35,126 nucleotides of DNA from S012-135 sp964423785 (lineage in GTDB: Bacteria; Desulfobacterota; Desulfobulbia; Desulfobulbales; S012-135). How positions within the stretch are numbered: position 1 is the stretch's first letter; each line of letters opens with the position of its first letter. The notes beneath the pieces are model-generated. The model was not told the origin of the DNA. It searched no databases and saw only the letters and a list, made by a program, of their open reading frames with translations. Below are positions 26,713 through 35,057 of this stretch, piece by piece. The position numbers were made by a program, and so were the translations under genes. The stretch is from NCBI GenBank assembly GCA_964423785.1, contig CAYRGZ010000009.1:1-35126 (forward strand), in the 5' to 3' direction.

Positions 26713-26779
26713 AATATTTGTAAGTTACGCACCCATCAATAATAATAACTTTTACTGAAATAGCGTTATCTTCATAACT

Positions 26780-26808
26780 TATATATAACATTGTATCACA
26801 TCACCCAA
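26780..26808 (-). promoter_or_regulatory. Candidate promoter of the NHL-cytochrome-FN3 operon
   Basis: On the minus strand TTGGGT (26808-26803) is followed after 17 nt by TATATA (26785-26780), about 70 nt before the NHL start. The 26713-26830 stretch is markedly AT-rich compared with its surroundings. The whole 26713-27071 interval has no gene; it holds this region and the palindromic repeat at 26931-27035. No GEMM-type c-di-GMP riboswitch was recognised in the leader. Confidence 0.35.
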
Positions 26809-26930
26809 CTGGTATTCATCAATTTTTTCTTGTCTTCCCGGTCACCTCTACCCATTTCGGCACCATTCTCTCCTCTCTGCAACGAATTTCGCCAACTCGT
26901 ATCCATTGCCGATTTCTGGCGTCGCCAAAG

Positions 26931-27035
26931 TTGATGAAGCCGTAAAAACTCGTAGTCGGCGCAGGTCTGACACGATAATTCAACGGGTTACACACCGTGA
27001 ACTCGATGAAATCGTATTTTTTACGATTTCATCAA
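26931..27035. repeat. Dispersed palindromic repeat, full unit
   Basis: One unit of the family seen at the left edge, same orientation. The half-element TTGATGAAGCCGTAAAAAC is followed by the linker with CTGACACGATAATTCAA and by the hairpin GATGAAATCGTA (27005-27016), five T, TACGATTTCATC (27022-27033). It lies between the end of uvrC and the promoter region of the cytochrome operon, so it could also end uvrC transcription. Confidence 0.9.
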
Positions 27036-27071
27036 AGTTCGCCGGCGCAGTCCGGAGCCCTCCCCTTCTGT

Positions 27072-28880
27072 TCACGATTCCGCGGGATGGAGAACGGCAT
27101 ACACCTGGGCAGCCCGCCGGGGGCCGAAGCCCGGCACCTGGGCGATCTCCTCGACCGTTGCCCGCTTGAGCCGGGCCAGGGAACCGAAATGACGAAGCAG
27201 CACCAGTTTGCGTTTGGGGCCGATGCCAGGGATGTCGTCCAGTTCCGAGGCAAAAGTGGCCCGGCGCCGCAGCCGGCGGTGCGTCTCGATACCGAAGCGG
27301 TGCGCCTCGTCGCGGATCTGCATGAGAAAGAGGAGCTGCGGGGCGTGCCGCTCCAGGGGTAGCGGCTCGTCCCGGCCGGGGATGAATATCCGGTCCACTT
27401 CTCCCCGCCCCTTGGCGATGGCTGCCAGTCCCAACCGGTGCTCCAGGCCGCGCTCGCTGCGGATGCGTTCGGCCACCGCCAGTTGGCCGCGGCCGCCATC
27501 GACGAGCAAAAGATCGGGACAGTCCTTGCCCGGCGCGAAACGCCGATCGAGGACCTCGGCCATCATGGCGTAATCGTCCGGCGTATCCTTGCACCGGATG
27601 CGGTAGTGCCGGTACCGCCGCCGCTCCGGGCGGCCGGCCTCGAAACAGACCAGCGATCCCACCGCCTGCCTGCCGCCCAGGTTGGAGATGTCCAGGCACT
27701 CGATGCGTTCCGGAGGCACAGGCAACTGCAGACTCTCCTCCAGTTGTTGCCGGAGCCGCAGCCAGGCAGCCTCCCGCTCGTCCCGCTCGTCCAGCACGGC
27801 GGCAGCGTTCTTTTCGGCCATATCCACCAACCGGCGGCCGATACCACGTTGGGGTGTCGTCAGCCGCACCCGCCGCCCTGCCTTGTCACCGAGCCAGTCC
27901 TTCAGCATGTCCTCGTCCTCGATGGCGTGCGAGATCAGGATCTCGGCCGGCACGAACCGGTCGCCGGCATAGAAGCGGCTGAGCGCTTCGGCAAGGATGG
28001 AGCCGTCATCTCCCACCGGATCGTCGAGCACAAAGGTACGTTTGCCCTCCAGCACGCCGCCGCGAACAAAGAGGAAGCCCACCGCCACGGTGACGCCGCG
28101 TCGCACGAGCGCCACGGCGTCCAGATCACGGTCGCGGCCGGTGATCACCACCTGGCGTTCCAGGGTACGGCGGATGGCCGCGATCCGATCGCGCAGCACG
28201 GCGGCCCGCTCGAAATCGAGGTTCGCGGCCGCCGCGTGCATCTCGGTTTCCAGTTCGTCGATGATTTCGGTGTGGCGTCCCTCCAGGATACGCAGGACCG
28301 CCTCGACGTTGGCTTGGTAACGCTCGGGTTCCACCAGTCCGGCGCAAGGGGCGAGGCAGCGGCCGATCTGGTAATCGAGGCACGGCCGGCGCCGCGGCCG
28401 CAACTCAGCCTGGCGGCAGCGGCGCAAGGGAAACTGGCGGGCCAGCAGGTTGATCGTCTCCCACATGGCGGAACTGGAGGAATAGGGGCCGAAATAGCGG
28501 GCGCCGTCGGCCGTGCGGCGGCGGCAGGTGACAAGACGCGGCCAGGTTTCCTGGACCGTCACCTTGATGTACGGGTAATTCTTGTCGTCCCGCAGGACGA
28601 TGTTGTAGCGGGGCTTGAATTTCTTGATCAGTGAGGCCTCGAGCAACAAGGCCTCTTTTTCGGTGTTGGTGACCAGGGTCTCCACCGAGGACAGACGGGC
28701 CACCAGGTGGGCGGTCTTGGCGCCCAGGCGTTCCGGCGGCCGGGCATAGGATGCCAGACGGCGACGCAGATCACGCGCCTTACCCACGTAGAGCACCGTG
28801 CCGACGGTGTCCCGCATGATGTAGACGCCGGGCTCGTGCGGCACGTCGGCAAGGAATTCGGCCGTGAGGACGGTTGCCAT
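27072..28880 (-). CDS. uvrC: Excinuclease ABC subunit C (UvrC)
   Basis: Nucleotide-excision-repair nuclease that cuts both sides of a lesion with UvrA and UvrB; about 602 residues, normal length. The N-terminal GIY-YIG nuclease is present (GVYIMRDTVGTVLYVGKARD). After it come the Cys-rich region (CRQAELRPRRRPCLDYQIGRC begins it), the UVR motif (FERAAVLRDRI), the RNase H-like nuclease (ECLDISNLGG, LLVDGGRGQL) and a C-terminal helix-hairpin-helix pair (DDIPGIGPKRK, QVPGFGPRRA). The ATG at 28880 is preferred over an in-frame TTG at 28889 that follows the upstream stop at once. No strong ribosome site precedes either, suggesting coupling to the upstream ferredoxin gene. Confidence 0.95.
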   Translation of the reverse strand: MATVLTAEFLADVPHEPGVYIMRDTVGTVLYVGKARDLRRRLASYARPPERLGAKTAHLVARLSSVETLVTNTEKEALLLEASLIKKFKPRYNIVLRDDKNYPYIKVTVQETWPRLVTCRRRTADGARYFGPYSSSSAMWETINLLARQFPLRRCRQAELRPRRRPCLDYQIGRCLAPCAGLVEPERYQANVEAVLRILEGRHTEIIDELETEMHAAAANLDFERAAVLRDRIAAIRRTLERQVVITGRDRDLDAVALVRRGVTVAVGFLFVRGGVLEGKRTFVLDDPVGDDGSILAEALSRFYAGDRFVPAEILISHAIEDEDMLKDWLGDKAGRRVRLTTPQRGIGRRLVDMAEKNAAAVLDERDEREAAWLRLRQQLEESLQLPVPPERIECLDISNLGGRQAVGSLVCFEAGRPERRRYRHYRIRCKDTPDDYAMMAEVLDRRFAPGKDCPDLLLVDGGRGQLAVAERIRSERGLEHRLGLAAIAKGRGEVDRIFIPGRDEPLPLERHAPQLLFLMQIRDEAHRFGIETHRRLRRRATFASELDDIPGIGPKRKLVLLRHFGSLARLKRATVEEIAQVPGFGPRRAAQVYAVLHPAES

Positions 28881-28889
28881 CGAATGCAA

Positions 28890-29597
28890 TCAGCGAACAA
28901 GGAGAGACAGCAGCTTACGGCGGATGGCGGGTGGCGGCTTGGCGGTCGGGGTGGCGAGTTGGCGCAGGGCGGCGAGGTCCTTGGGCCGGCCGGTGTAGTA
29001 AAGGGCCGGGCCGGTGGATTTCCCGGCCGGCTCCAGGGCCAGGGCGCCGGCCGCGACGAGGGCGGCCACCCGGGAGGTGGGATCGTCGAGATCGCCGAAG
29101 ATACGGGCGCCGGTCAGGCAACTCTCCACGCAGACCGGTTCCTTGCCCGTCGTGGTCAGCCGTTCGTAGCAGAAATCGCAGCCGTCGGCCCGGCGGCCGA
29201 CGTTGCCGTCGATCAGAAAACGGGCCTCATAAGGACAGACATCGACGCAGGAACCGCAGCCGATACAGCGCTCGGCATCGATGCGAACGATGCCGGTGGC
29301 CGGATCTTTCCAGGTAGCCCGGGCTTGGATGATGGTCTTGTCACCGCCGGGACCGGTGACCACGATCTCCTGCGGGTCTACCGGGCAGACCGCCACGCAG
29401 GCCGGCCGCCGGCAATGGACGCACTGGCGGGCCTGGAAGGTCTGGGTGAGGCCCATAGAAGTGCGCACCGGCCCGAGGCGCCGGACGTGCAGACGGTTGT
29501 GCGGCAAAGGCACGCCAAAGGCGGCCCGGCAGGCAACGGCGCAGGTATGGCAACCGACACAGCGGTTGCAGTCGATGACGAGGGCGTAGCGAGGCAT
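28890..29597 (-). CDS. Four-cluster ferredoxin of the DmsB/NrfC/PsrB type
   Basis: Electron-transfer iron-sulphur protein of 235 residues. Four cysteine groups, CNRCVGCHTCAVAC, CVHCRRPACVAVCP, CIGCGSCVDVCP and CDFCYERL with a later CVESC, should hold four [4Fe-4S] clusters as in the B subunits of molybdopterin oxidoreductases. There is no twin-arginine signal; the protein begins directly with MPRYALVIDCNRC. No catalytic molybdoenzyme or membrane anchor subunit is nearby, and the next gene is uvrC, so its partner is unknown. The C-terminal 60 residues or so, after the last cluster, are Ala- and Lys/Arg-rich without recognisable fold. Confidence 0.88.
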   Translation of the reverse strand: MPRYALVIDCNRCVGCHTCAVACRAAFGVPLPHNRLHVRRLGPVRTSMGLTQTFQARQCVHCRRPACVAVCPVDPQEIVVTGPGGDKTIIQARATWKDPATGIVRIDAERCIGCGSCVDVCPYEARFLIDGNVGRRADGCDFCYERLTTTGKEPVCVESCLTGARIFGDLDDPTSRVAALVAAGALALEPAGKSTGPALYYTGRPKDLAALRQLATPTAKPPPAIRRKLLSLLVR

Positions 29598-29642
29598 GGG
29601 CGTGGCGGCCGGCGGGTTTTCGTTGCAGGTCTCGATTCCGAC

Positions 29643-29671
29643 AAGATAGCCGGTTCGGGGGAAAGCGGCAA
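29643..29671 (-). promoter_or_regulatory. Candidate sigma70 promoter for ferredoxin-uvrC
   Basis: On the minus strand TTGCCG (29671-29666) and TATCTT (29648-29643) are spaced by 17 nt, each matching four of six consensus bases. The start would fall about 40 nt before the ferredoxin ATG. In the same 154-nt intergenic region a perfect 12-bp palindrome, GCGCGATCGCGC, lies at 29709-29720 and could be an operator, though GC-rich palindromes of this size also occur by chance. Confidence 0.4.
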
Positions 29672-29751
29672 GTACCGGCCGGGAGCTATAGTAAACCTAT
29701 GCGACCGGGCGCGATCGCGCGAAGATGCGGTGCCCTGTGATCTCGTACCCG

Positions 29752-30606
29752 TCAACCGGTGGCCAGGGCGAGCCAAGTGGCGGTGAACAGCACCAGACTG
29801 ATAATGCCGTTCATGGTGAAGAAGCTCATGTCGATGCGCGACAGATCGCGGGGGTTGACGATGAGATGCTGGTAGAAGAGGGCTGCGCCGGTGAGCACGA
29901 TGCCGATGTAATAAACGAAGTTGAGGCCGGTGGCGATGCCGGTGGCGACGAACAGGCCGAAGGCGACGACGTGGAAGAAGACCGCCAGCCGGAAGGCGTT
30001 TTCGCGGCCGAAGCGGCTCGGCAGGGAATAGAGGCCCACCGAGCGGTCGAAATCGGCGTCCAGGCAGGCGTAAACCGTATCGAAACCGGCGACCCAGAAG
30101 AGCACCCCCAGGGGCAGGGCCCAGGGAAAGCCGGCGAAATCACCGGCCACCGCCACCCAGCCGCCCACGGGCGAAAAGGCGAGCGCCACGCCGAGCACCA
30201 CGTGGCAAAGCCAGGTGAACCGTTTGGTGAGCGAGTAGATGAAGGTGACGGCGAGCGCAAAGGGGCTGATGGCGAGTGTCAGAGGATTGAGCTGGAAACA
30301 GGCGAAAAAGAACAGGAGGCTGGCCGCGATTACCATGATCCAGGCCTCGGTGAGTCGGACCTGACCGGCCGGAATGGCCCGGTTGGCGGTGCGCGGATTC
30401 ATGGCGTCGAACCGGCGGTCGGCGATCCGGTTGAACCCCATGGCCGCGGTCCGCGCTCCCACCATGGCCACCACCACCCAGAAGAAGGTCCGCGCCTCCG
30501 GCACACCCCGGGCGGCCAGAAAGGCTCCCATGAGGGCAAAGGGCATGGCGAACACGGTGTGTTCGAACTTTATCATCTCTAGTAAAATACGGATTTTCGC
30601 AAACAT
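29752..30606 (-). CDS. mqnP: UbiA-family prenyltransferase of menaquinone synthesis (MqnP-like)
   Basis: Integral membrane prenyltransferase of 284 residues with eight or nine hydrophobic helices. The two Asp-rich motifs that bind the polyprenyl diphosphate through magnesium are present: NRIADRRFDAMNPRTANR near residues 60-77, and YACLDADFDRSVG later. The family attaches the isoprenoid tail to an aromatic ring. In a futalosine operon the acceptor should be the naphthoquinone precursor rather than 4-hydroxybenzoate; UbiA cannot be excluded by sequence alone. The ATG at 30606 is preceded by AAGGAT and lies 19 nt after the ubiX-like gene. It is last in the operon. Confidence 0.87.
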   Translation of the reverse strand: MFAKIRILLEMIKFEHTVFAMPFALMGAFLAARGVPEARTFFWVVVAMVGARTAAMGFNRIADRRFDAMNPRTANRAIPAGQVRLTEAWIMVIAASLLFFFACFQLNPLTLAISPFALAVTFIYSLTKRFTWLCHVVLGVALAFSPVGGWVAVAGDFAGFPWALPLGVLFWVAGFDTVYACLDADFDRSVGLYSLPSRFGRENAFRLAVFFHVVAFGLFVATGIATGLNFVYYIGIVLTGAALFYQHLIVNPRDLSRIDMSFFTMNGIISLVLFTATWLALATG

Positions 30607-30625
30607 AGATCGAAATCCTTACACG

Positions 30626-31204
30626 TTACTCTTGCCGCCAGCGGCACAAAGCCGGCACCGGGATGCCCAGTTGTTCCAGCAGCCGGCCGGCGAACTGGCG
30701 GGCCATGGCATCGAGATCGGCGGGCTGGTGGTAGAAAGCGGGCATAGCCGGACAGATGATGCCACCCGCGTCGTGCACCCGGAGCATGTTCTCGAGATGG
30801 GTGCGATTGAGCGGTGTCTCCCGCACGGCGAGCACCAGGGGCCTGCGTTCCTTGAGCATGACGTCGGCGGCCCGGTGGATGCAGTTGCGTGAAAACCCGG
30901 CCGCGATAGCGGCCAGCGTCCCCATGGTACAGGGCACGATCACCATGCCGTCGTAAAGGGCCGAGCCGGAGGCCATGGGGGCGGTGAAGTCGTCCACCTC
31001 GTACCAGCGAGCGACCCCGGGCAGGTCGACGGGCGCAAGACCGGTCTCCATGGCCAGCACCTGGCGGCCGGCATCGGAGATCAGGCCGTGCACCTCCACA
31101 TCCGCCATATCGGCGGCAAGCTCAAGGAGCTTGCAGGCATAGAGGGCGCCGCTGGCGCCGGTGACGGCGACGACGATCCGCCACCTCTTTTCCGGCCGGC
31201 TCAT
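30626..31204 (-). CDS. ubiX: UbiX-like flavin prenyltransferase
   Basis: Makes prenylated FMN, the cofactor of UbiD-type decarboxylases; 192 residues, normal length. The N-terminal flavin-binding VVAVTGASGALYACKLLEL, the central PCTMGTLAAIAAGFSRN and the LVLAVRETPLNRTHLENML segment are all typical. The start ATG at 31204 overlaps the menG stop by 4 nt; an upstream GTG-like extension of 19 residues lies inside menG and is rejected. In the futalosine pathway the UbiX/UbiD pair (MqnM/MqnL) removes the ring carboxylate. The UbiD partner is not in the window. Confidence 0.92.
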   Translation of the reverse strand: MSRPEKRWRIVVAVTGASGALYACKLLELAADMADVEVHGLISDAGRQVLAMETGLAPVDLPGVARWYEVDDFTAPMASGSALYDGMVIVPCTMGTLAAIAAGFSRNCIHRAADVMLKERRPLVLAVRETPLNRTHLENMLRVHDAGGIICPAMPAFYHQPADLDAMARQFAGRLLEQLGIPVPALCRWRQE

Positions 31205-31911
31205 GGCTTGATTCCAATGTAGAGGGTGACGATGCCGAAGGTGAGCGGCCGGGCCCGGCATTGGACGAAACCAACCCGGCGCAGCATGGCGATGAGTTCC
31301 TCCGGCTCGTAGAAGCCGGCGATGGAACTGGCCAGATACTCGTAGGCCTCGGGATCGCCGGAAACGGCGCCGGCGATCTTCGGCAGGATGCGGTTCAGGT
31401 AGAAGTTGTACACCTGCTTGATCACCGGCGTACGCGGCCGCGAGAACTCCAGGATGAGCAGCTTGCCGCCCGGACGCAACACCCGGTGCATCTCGGCCAG
31501 CCCCCGCTCGACCCGGGCCAGGTTCCGCACCCCGAAGGCCACGGTCACGCCCCAGACACTGGCCGTCCGGGCCGGGATCTCCTCACCGTCGCCGCAAACC
31601 GGCATGATCCGCTGCCGGCGGCTGTCACCGGCCAAGGCCCGCCAGCCGCACCGCAGCATTTCCTCGCAGAAATCCACCGCCAGCACCCGGCGCCGTTCTG
31701 CCTGGCGCACCAGTTCCAGGCTGAGCGGCAGGGTGCCGGCGCAGCAATCGAGGATCACCCCTTCCGGAAAATCCCGCAGTTCCCGGCCGGTCACCCAGCG
31801 CCAGTAGCGGTCGCACTGGAAACTGAGCACCGAGTTCAAAAGATCGTACCGGGGACTGATGGCCGCGAATTTCTCTCTGACGAATTTTTTCTTGTCCGCA
31901 GGTCTATCCAT
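31201..31911 (-). CDS. menG: Demethylmenaquinone methyltransferase (MenG/UbiE family)
   Basis: SAM-dependent C-methyltransferase for the last step of menaquinone synthesis; 236 residues. The N-terminal FAAISPRYDLLNSVLSF and the region with VAFGVRNLARVERGLAEMHR and LRPGGKLLILEFSRP are clear UbiE/MenG signatures. Motif I reads LDCCAGTLPLSLEL instead of the usual GTGD form, so one residue of the glycine-rich loop is altered. Since the rest is intact I read this as a lineage variant, not a loss of activity. It lies 42 nt downstream of mqnA and overlaps the next gene. Confidence 0.9.
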   Translation of the reverse strand: MDRPADKKKFVREKFAAISPRYDLLNSVLSFQCDRYWRWVTGRELRDFPEGVILDCCAGTLPLSLELVRQAERRRVLAVDFCEEMLRCGWRALAGDSRRQRIMPVCGDGEEIPARTASVWGVTVAFGVRNLARVERGLAEMHRVLRPGGKLLILEFSRPRTPVIKQVYNFYLNRILPKIAGAVSGDPEAYEYLASSIAGFYEPEELIAMLRRVGFVQCRARPLTFGIVTLYIGIKP

Positions 31912-31953
31912 GATGGAGGTCGTTTGTGGTATGCGTGAGCGAACGAGGGGCGG

Positions 31954-32763
31954 TCAGCCGCAGAACGCGATGGGCAGACAGCGTGGGTCCGCCTCGCCCC
32001 GTTCGACGAGTTTTTGGTAGAACAGGGCCAGGGATCGCTTCTTGGCCTCATCGAGATCGTACTGTAACCCGGCCAGATACCGGTGGCAACGTTCCACGTC
32101 CATGGGGATGCGCGGCGCCACCGCGGCGCTGATCGCGGCCAGTTGTTCGTTGCCGGCCGCCACGCAGGCCACGAGACGGTCCCGGACCCGCCGGACGGTA
32201 TCGGCGGCCTGGTCCCAGAAATCGCGGCGCACCAGCCAGGCGGCGAAGACGAAGGGCAGACCGCAAAATTCCATCCAGGCCTGGCCGAGATCCACTGCAT
32301 AACGGTGGCGGCCCTCGATATGCCATCGCAAGGCCTCATCGCCGATGGAGACCTCGGCCTCGGTTTCGGCATCCCGGTCCAGCACGTAACGAGGCCGCAC
32401 CTGGTACAGCTCCTCCAAGACGATCTTGACCAGGTGGTTCGAGGTCTGGGACTGGGGACTCAAGCCGACGGTACGGCCATCCAGATCCTCGGGCCGGCGG
32501 TCGGAAAACAAAAACACCGAGCCGACGGCACCGTTGCTCGAAATGGAAAGCCCGTCCAGGATGCGGTACGACTCAGGATGGGCGGCGTACTCGTGCGACG
32601 AGGCGATGGCCAGGTCGAGCTCGCCGGCGTGCAAAAGCCGGTTCAACCGGGTGGGCACCGCCTCGGTCACCCGCCAGCTTGGCTCGGGCGGCCGAGACTG
32701 CCAGACGCTGTAAAACGGCGCCGTGTTGATGAAATTGACCATGCCGATCCGCACGGTTGTCAT
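31954..32763 (-). CDS. mqnA: Chorismate dehydratase (MqnA)
   Basis: First enzyme of the futalosine pathway, converting chorismate to 3-[(1-carboxyvinyl)oxy]benzoate; 269 residues, periplasmic-binding-protein-like fold, cytoplasmic. Typical features are the start TVRIGMVNFINTAPFY, AIASSHEYAAHPESY, ISSNGAVGSVFLFS and LSPQSQTSNHLVKI. The ATG at 32763 overlaps the stop of the preceding gene (ATGA) and lies about 10 nt after GAGGTGG. An ATG three codons earlier (32772) is too close to that ribosome site. Confidence 0.92.
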   Translation of the reverse strand: MTTVRIGMVNFINTAPFYSVWQSRPPEPSWRVTEAVPTRLNRLLHAGELDLAIASSHEYAAHPESYRILDGLSISSNGAVGSVFLFSDRRPEDLDGRTVGLSPQSQTSNHLVKIVLEELYQVRPRYVLDRDAETEAEVSIGDEALRWHIEGRHRYAVDLGQAWMEFCGLPFVFAAWLVRRDFWDQAADTVRRVRDRLVACVAAGNEQLAAISAAVAPRIPMDVERCHRYLAGLQYDLDEAKKRSLALFYQKLVERGEADPRCLPIAFCG

Positions 32764-33947
32764 GACAGCCATTCCACCTCGCAGGTTTCCCCGTGGTGCA
32801 CCAGGTACTCGAAAACCTCGGCCAGGGTCGGGGCGGCCGGTCGCACGGCCAGCAAGGGTGTGCCGGTTCCGGGCGCGATCCGGCCGCAGCGTTCCTCGAT
32901 CCCGAGGGCGGCGGCCCCACCCAGGGTGGCCATAGCGACGATGGTCTCCGGCGCCACGGCCGGCTGATCCTCAGCCAAGATGCGCATTTCGCGCCACAGG
33001 GAGACGATTTCGTTGCTGGCCGGCGAGTCTGTGCCGAGCCCCGGCAACAATCCCGCTTCCAGCATGCGCGCCACTGGCGGCCGCCCCACGCCAATGAACC
33101 GGTTGGAGCCCGGACAGAGGACGATCCGGGCTCCCCGCCGGGCGAGCAGCTCGATTTCGTCCGCCTCCACATGGACGGCGTGGACGCAGACCGTCCGGCG
33201 ATCGAGCACGCCCAGCCGGTCGAGATAGGACACCGGCCGCATGCCCGGCGACGGCGGCGGTGTGATACCGCGGCGCGCAAAGAAATCGACAAACTCCCCC
33301 CGCCCGCTTGTCAGATACTCGACCTCGTCGGCGCTTTCGGCCACGTGGATGGAAAAGAGATCCCCGCGGCGCCGGCACCGTTCCTTCACCCAAACGAGGA
33401 GTTCGGCACTGCAGGAGTACGGCGCGTGGGCGGTGACGCCCTCCCCCTCCTCCGCCACGTCCCGCCGCACCGCCTCGCTCGCTTCGGGACCGGGACCGAG
33501 CACCTCGCGCAAGAATATTTTTTGGATGTGCCCTTCCGGGCCGGCCACGTCGATGGCCGCGGCCGCCGGCCGGTTGCCGATGTCGAGCACCGCGCCGACT
33601 CCCTGCTCCTGCAATGCAGCCAGCAACCGCTGGCCGGCGGCCAGCATCGCCTCGTCCGATACGGCCGCCGCCTCCCGGACGGAAAGGAGCCGCTCGATCC
33701 AAGTCGGCATGGGGCCGCCGGGCGCGATCCGGCCGGCAAGGGGTGTCAACTCCAGATGGACGTGGGCGTTGACCAGCGCCGGCATGAGGATGCCATCGAT
33801 ATCGCGCCGTGTTGCCGTCTCGTCGGCAAGATGGCGGTATGGGCCGATGCGGCGGACGATCCCGGTATCGTCCACCAGCACGGCGCCGTCGGCCAGGGGC
33901 GGTGCGCTCATCGACACCAGCTGGCGGGCCCGAAAAAGAACAGCCAA
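32760..33947 (-). CDS. mqnX: Aminodeoxyfutalosine deaminase (amidohydrolase family)
   Basis: Metal-dependent deaminase of 395 residues in the cytosine-deaminase/TrzN-like amidohydrolase superfamily. Metal and catalytic residues are visible: HVH in VNAHVHLELTPL, then APYSCS, a His in SIHVAES, HAVHVEADE and the Asp of LGTDSPASN. Between mqnC and mqnA it most likely deaminates 6-amino-6-deoxyfutalosine to futalosine, the route using MqnX and then MqnB. The start is a TTG at 33947, supported by a strong GAGGAGGGG ribosome site eight or so nt upstream; the first ATG at 33911 would delete the beginning of the domain. Confidence 0.83.
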   Translation of the reverse strand: MAVLFRARQLVSMSAPPLADGAVLVDDTGIVRRIGPYRHLADETATRRDIDGILMPALVNAHVHLELTPLAGRIAPGGPMPTWIERLLSVREAAAVSDEAMLAAGQRLLAALQEQGVGAVLDIGNRPAAAAIDVAGPEGHIQKIFLREVLGPGPEASEAVRRDVAEEGEGVTAHAPYSCSAELLVWVKERCRRRGDLFSIHVAESADEVEYLTSGRGEFVDFFARRGITPPPSPGMRPVSYLDRLGVLDRRTVCVHAVHVEADEIELLARRGARIVLCPGSNRFIGVGRPPVARMLEAGLLPGLGTDSPASNEIVSLWREMRILAEDQPAVAPETIVAMATLGGAAALGIEERCGRIAPGTGTPLLAVRPAAPTLAEVFEYLVHHGETCEVEWLS

Positions 33948-33950
33948 CCG

Positions 33951-35012
33951 TTACCCCTCCTCTTCCACCAGGCGATAATCCATCAACCGCTGACGGGCCT
34001 GGAAACCGGCCGCCTCGACGAGGGAGCGGATCTCCTGTTCGCTCAGCCGGAAGCTGACACCGGCGGCGGCCACCACGTTCTCCTCGATCATGGTGGAACC
34101 GAAGTCGTTGGCCCCGAAAAAGAGGGAGAGCTGGGCGATCTTCGGCCCCTGGGTGACCCAAGAGGCCTGGACGTTGGCAAAGTTGTCCAAGAATATCCGC
34201 GACAGGGCCAGAATGCGCAGATACCGGTGACCAGAGGCCGGCCGCAGGTGGTCGAGGGCGGTATTGCCGGGCTGGAAGGGCCAGGGGATGAAGGCAGTAA
34301 ACCCCCCGGTCCGGTCCTGGAGGGTGCGCAGCCGGTCGAGATGCTCGAAGATGTCTTCGATGGTCTCCACGTGGCCGAACATCATGGTGGCCGTGGTACG
34401 CAGACCGAGCTGGTGGGCGCACTCCATGACCTCGAGCCAGCCGTCGGCATCGCACTTGCGTGGCGAGATGCGCTCCCGCACCCGGTTCGAAAGGATTTCG
34501 GCGCCGCCGCCGGGAATGGAGTCGAGCCCGGCGGCAATCAGCCGCTCCAAAACCTCACGTACGGAAAGGCCGGAAAGGGCGGCGAAGTGCTGGATCTCCG
34601 GCGGCGAGAATCCGTGCACGTGGATATCGTACCCCTTGATGAAGCGGAGCATCTCCTCGTAGAACGTAAGCGGCAACTCCGGGTGTAAACCGCCCTGGAG
34701 CAGGACCTGGGTGCCGCCGAGCGCCTTGGTCTCCTCGATCTTGCGCCCGAGTTCCTCGAAGGAGAGCACGCTCCCCTCGCCGGTTTCCGGCGCCTTGTAA
34801 AAAGCGCAGAACTTGCACCCCGACACGCAGATATCGGTGTAGTTGATGTTACGGTCGATGACGTAGGTGACCACCGGTTCCGGGTGGAGGCGGCGTCGGA
34901 CGGCGCCGGCGAGAAATCCCAGGGTGTGGAGGTCGGCCTCGGCGGCGAGACGCAGCCCCTCTTCTACGGTGATGCGGTCCGCGGACAGAACCTTGTCGAT
35001 GATTGCCTGCAT
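33951..35012 (-). CDS. mqnC: Cyclic dehypoxanthinyl futalosine synthase (MqnC, radical SAM)
   Basis: Radical SAM enzyme of 353 residues that cyclises dehypoxanthinyl futalosine. The cluster motif is CVSGCKFCAFY (CX3CX2C), preceded by VTYVIDRNINYTDI. Later segments FIPWPFQPGNTAL, NVQASWVTQGPKIAQLSLFF and ANDFGSTMIEENVV are typical of MqnC and separate it from MqnE. The ATG at 35012 is preferred; an in-frame TTG at 35024 would add four residues. Neither has a ribosome site. A repeat-family hairpin lies only 16 nt before the ATG. It is the first gene in the operon as far as the window shows. Confidence 0.92.
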   Translation of the reverse strand: MQAIIDKVLSADRITVEEGLRLAAEADLHTLGFLAGAVRRRLHPEPVVTYVIDRNINYTDICVSGCKFCAFYKAPETGEGSVLSFEELGRKIEETKALGGTQVLLQGGLHPELPLTFYEEMLRFIKGYDIHVHGFSPPEIQHFAALSGLSVREVLERLIAAGLDSIPGGGAEILSNRVRERISPRKCDADGWLEVMECAHQLGLRTTATMMFGHVETIEDIFEHLDRLRTLQDRTGGFTAFIPWPFQPGNTALDHLRPASGHRYLRILALSRIFLDNFANVQASWVTQGPKIAQLSLFFGANDFGSTMIEENVVAAAGVSFRLSEQEIRSLVEAAGFQARQRLMDYRLVEEEG

Positions 35013-35028
35013 GGTGTTTTGCAATTTT

Positions 35029-35057
35029 GATGGAATCGCAAAACGTGCGATTCCATC
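35029..35057. repeat. Palindromic repeat hairpin in the mqnC leader
   Basis: GATGGAATCGCA (35029-35040), loop AAACG, TGCGATTCCATC (35046-35057). On the minus strand it is preceded by CCGTGAACTC, exactly as in the other copies, and its stem matches the GC variant at 230-258. It lacks the rest of the 107-bp unit. The remaining 35058-35126 is AT-rich and probably contains the mqn operon promoter, but no clear hexamers stand out. Confidence 0.88.

Noticed and set aside
26713..26930. GEMM-type c-di-GMP riboswitch before the cytochrome operon
   Set aside because: Such switches occur before some Geobacter cytochrome genes, but I find none of the conserved GEMM sequence blocks in this AT-rich leader.
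29709..29720. 12-bp palindrome GCGCGATCGCGC as an operator
   Set aside because: Single occurrence in GC-rich DNA with no matching regulator; kept only as a note in the promoter entry.
29752..31911. Ubiquinone biosynthesis operon (ubiA-ubiX-ubiE)
   Set aside because: These lie in one operon with mqnC, mqnX and mqnA, so the menaquinone (futalosine) role is better supported.
33951..35012. MqnE (aminofutalosine synthase) instead of MqnC
   Set aside because: The C-terminal PWPFQPGNT and VTQGPKIAQ segments are MqnC features.
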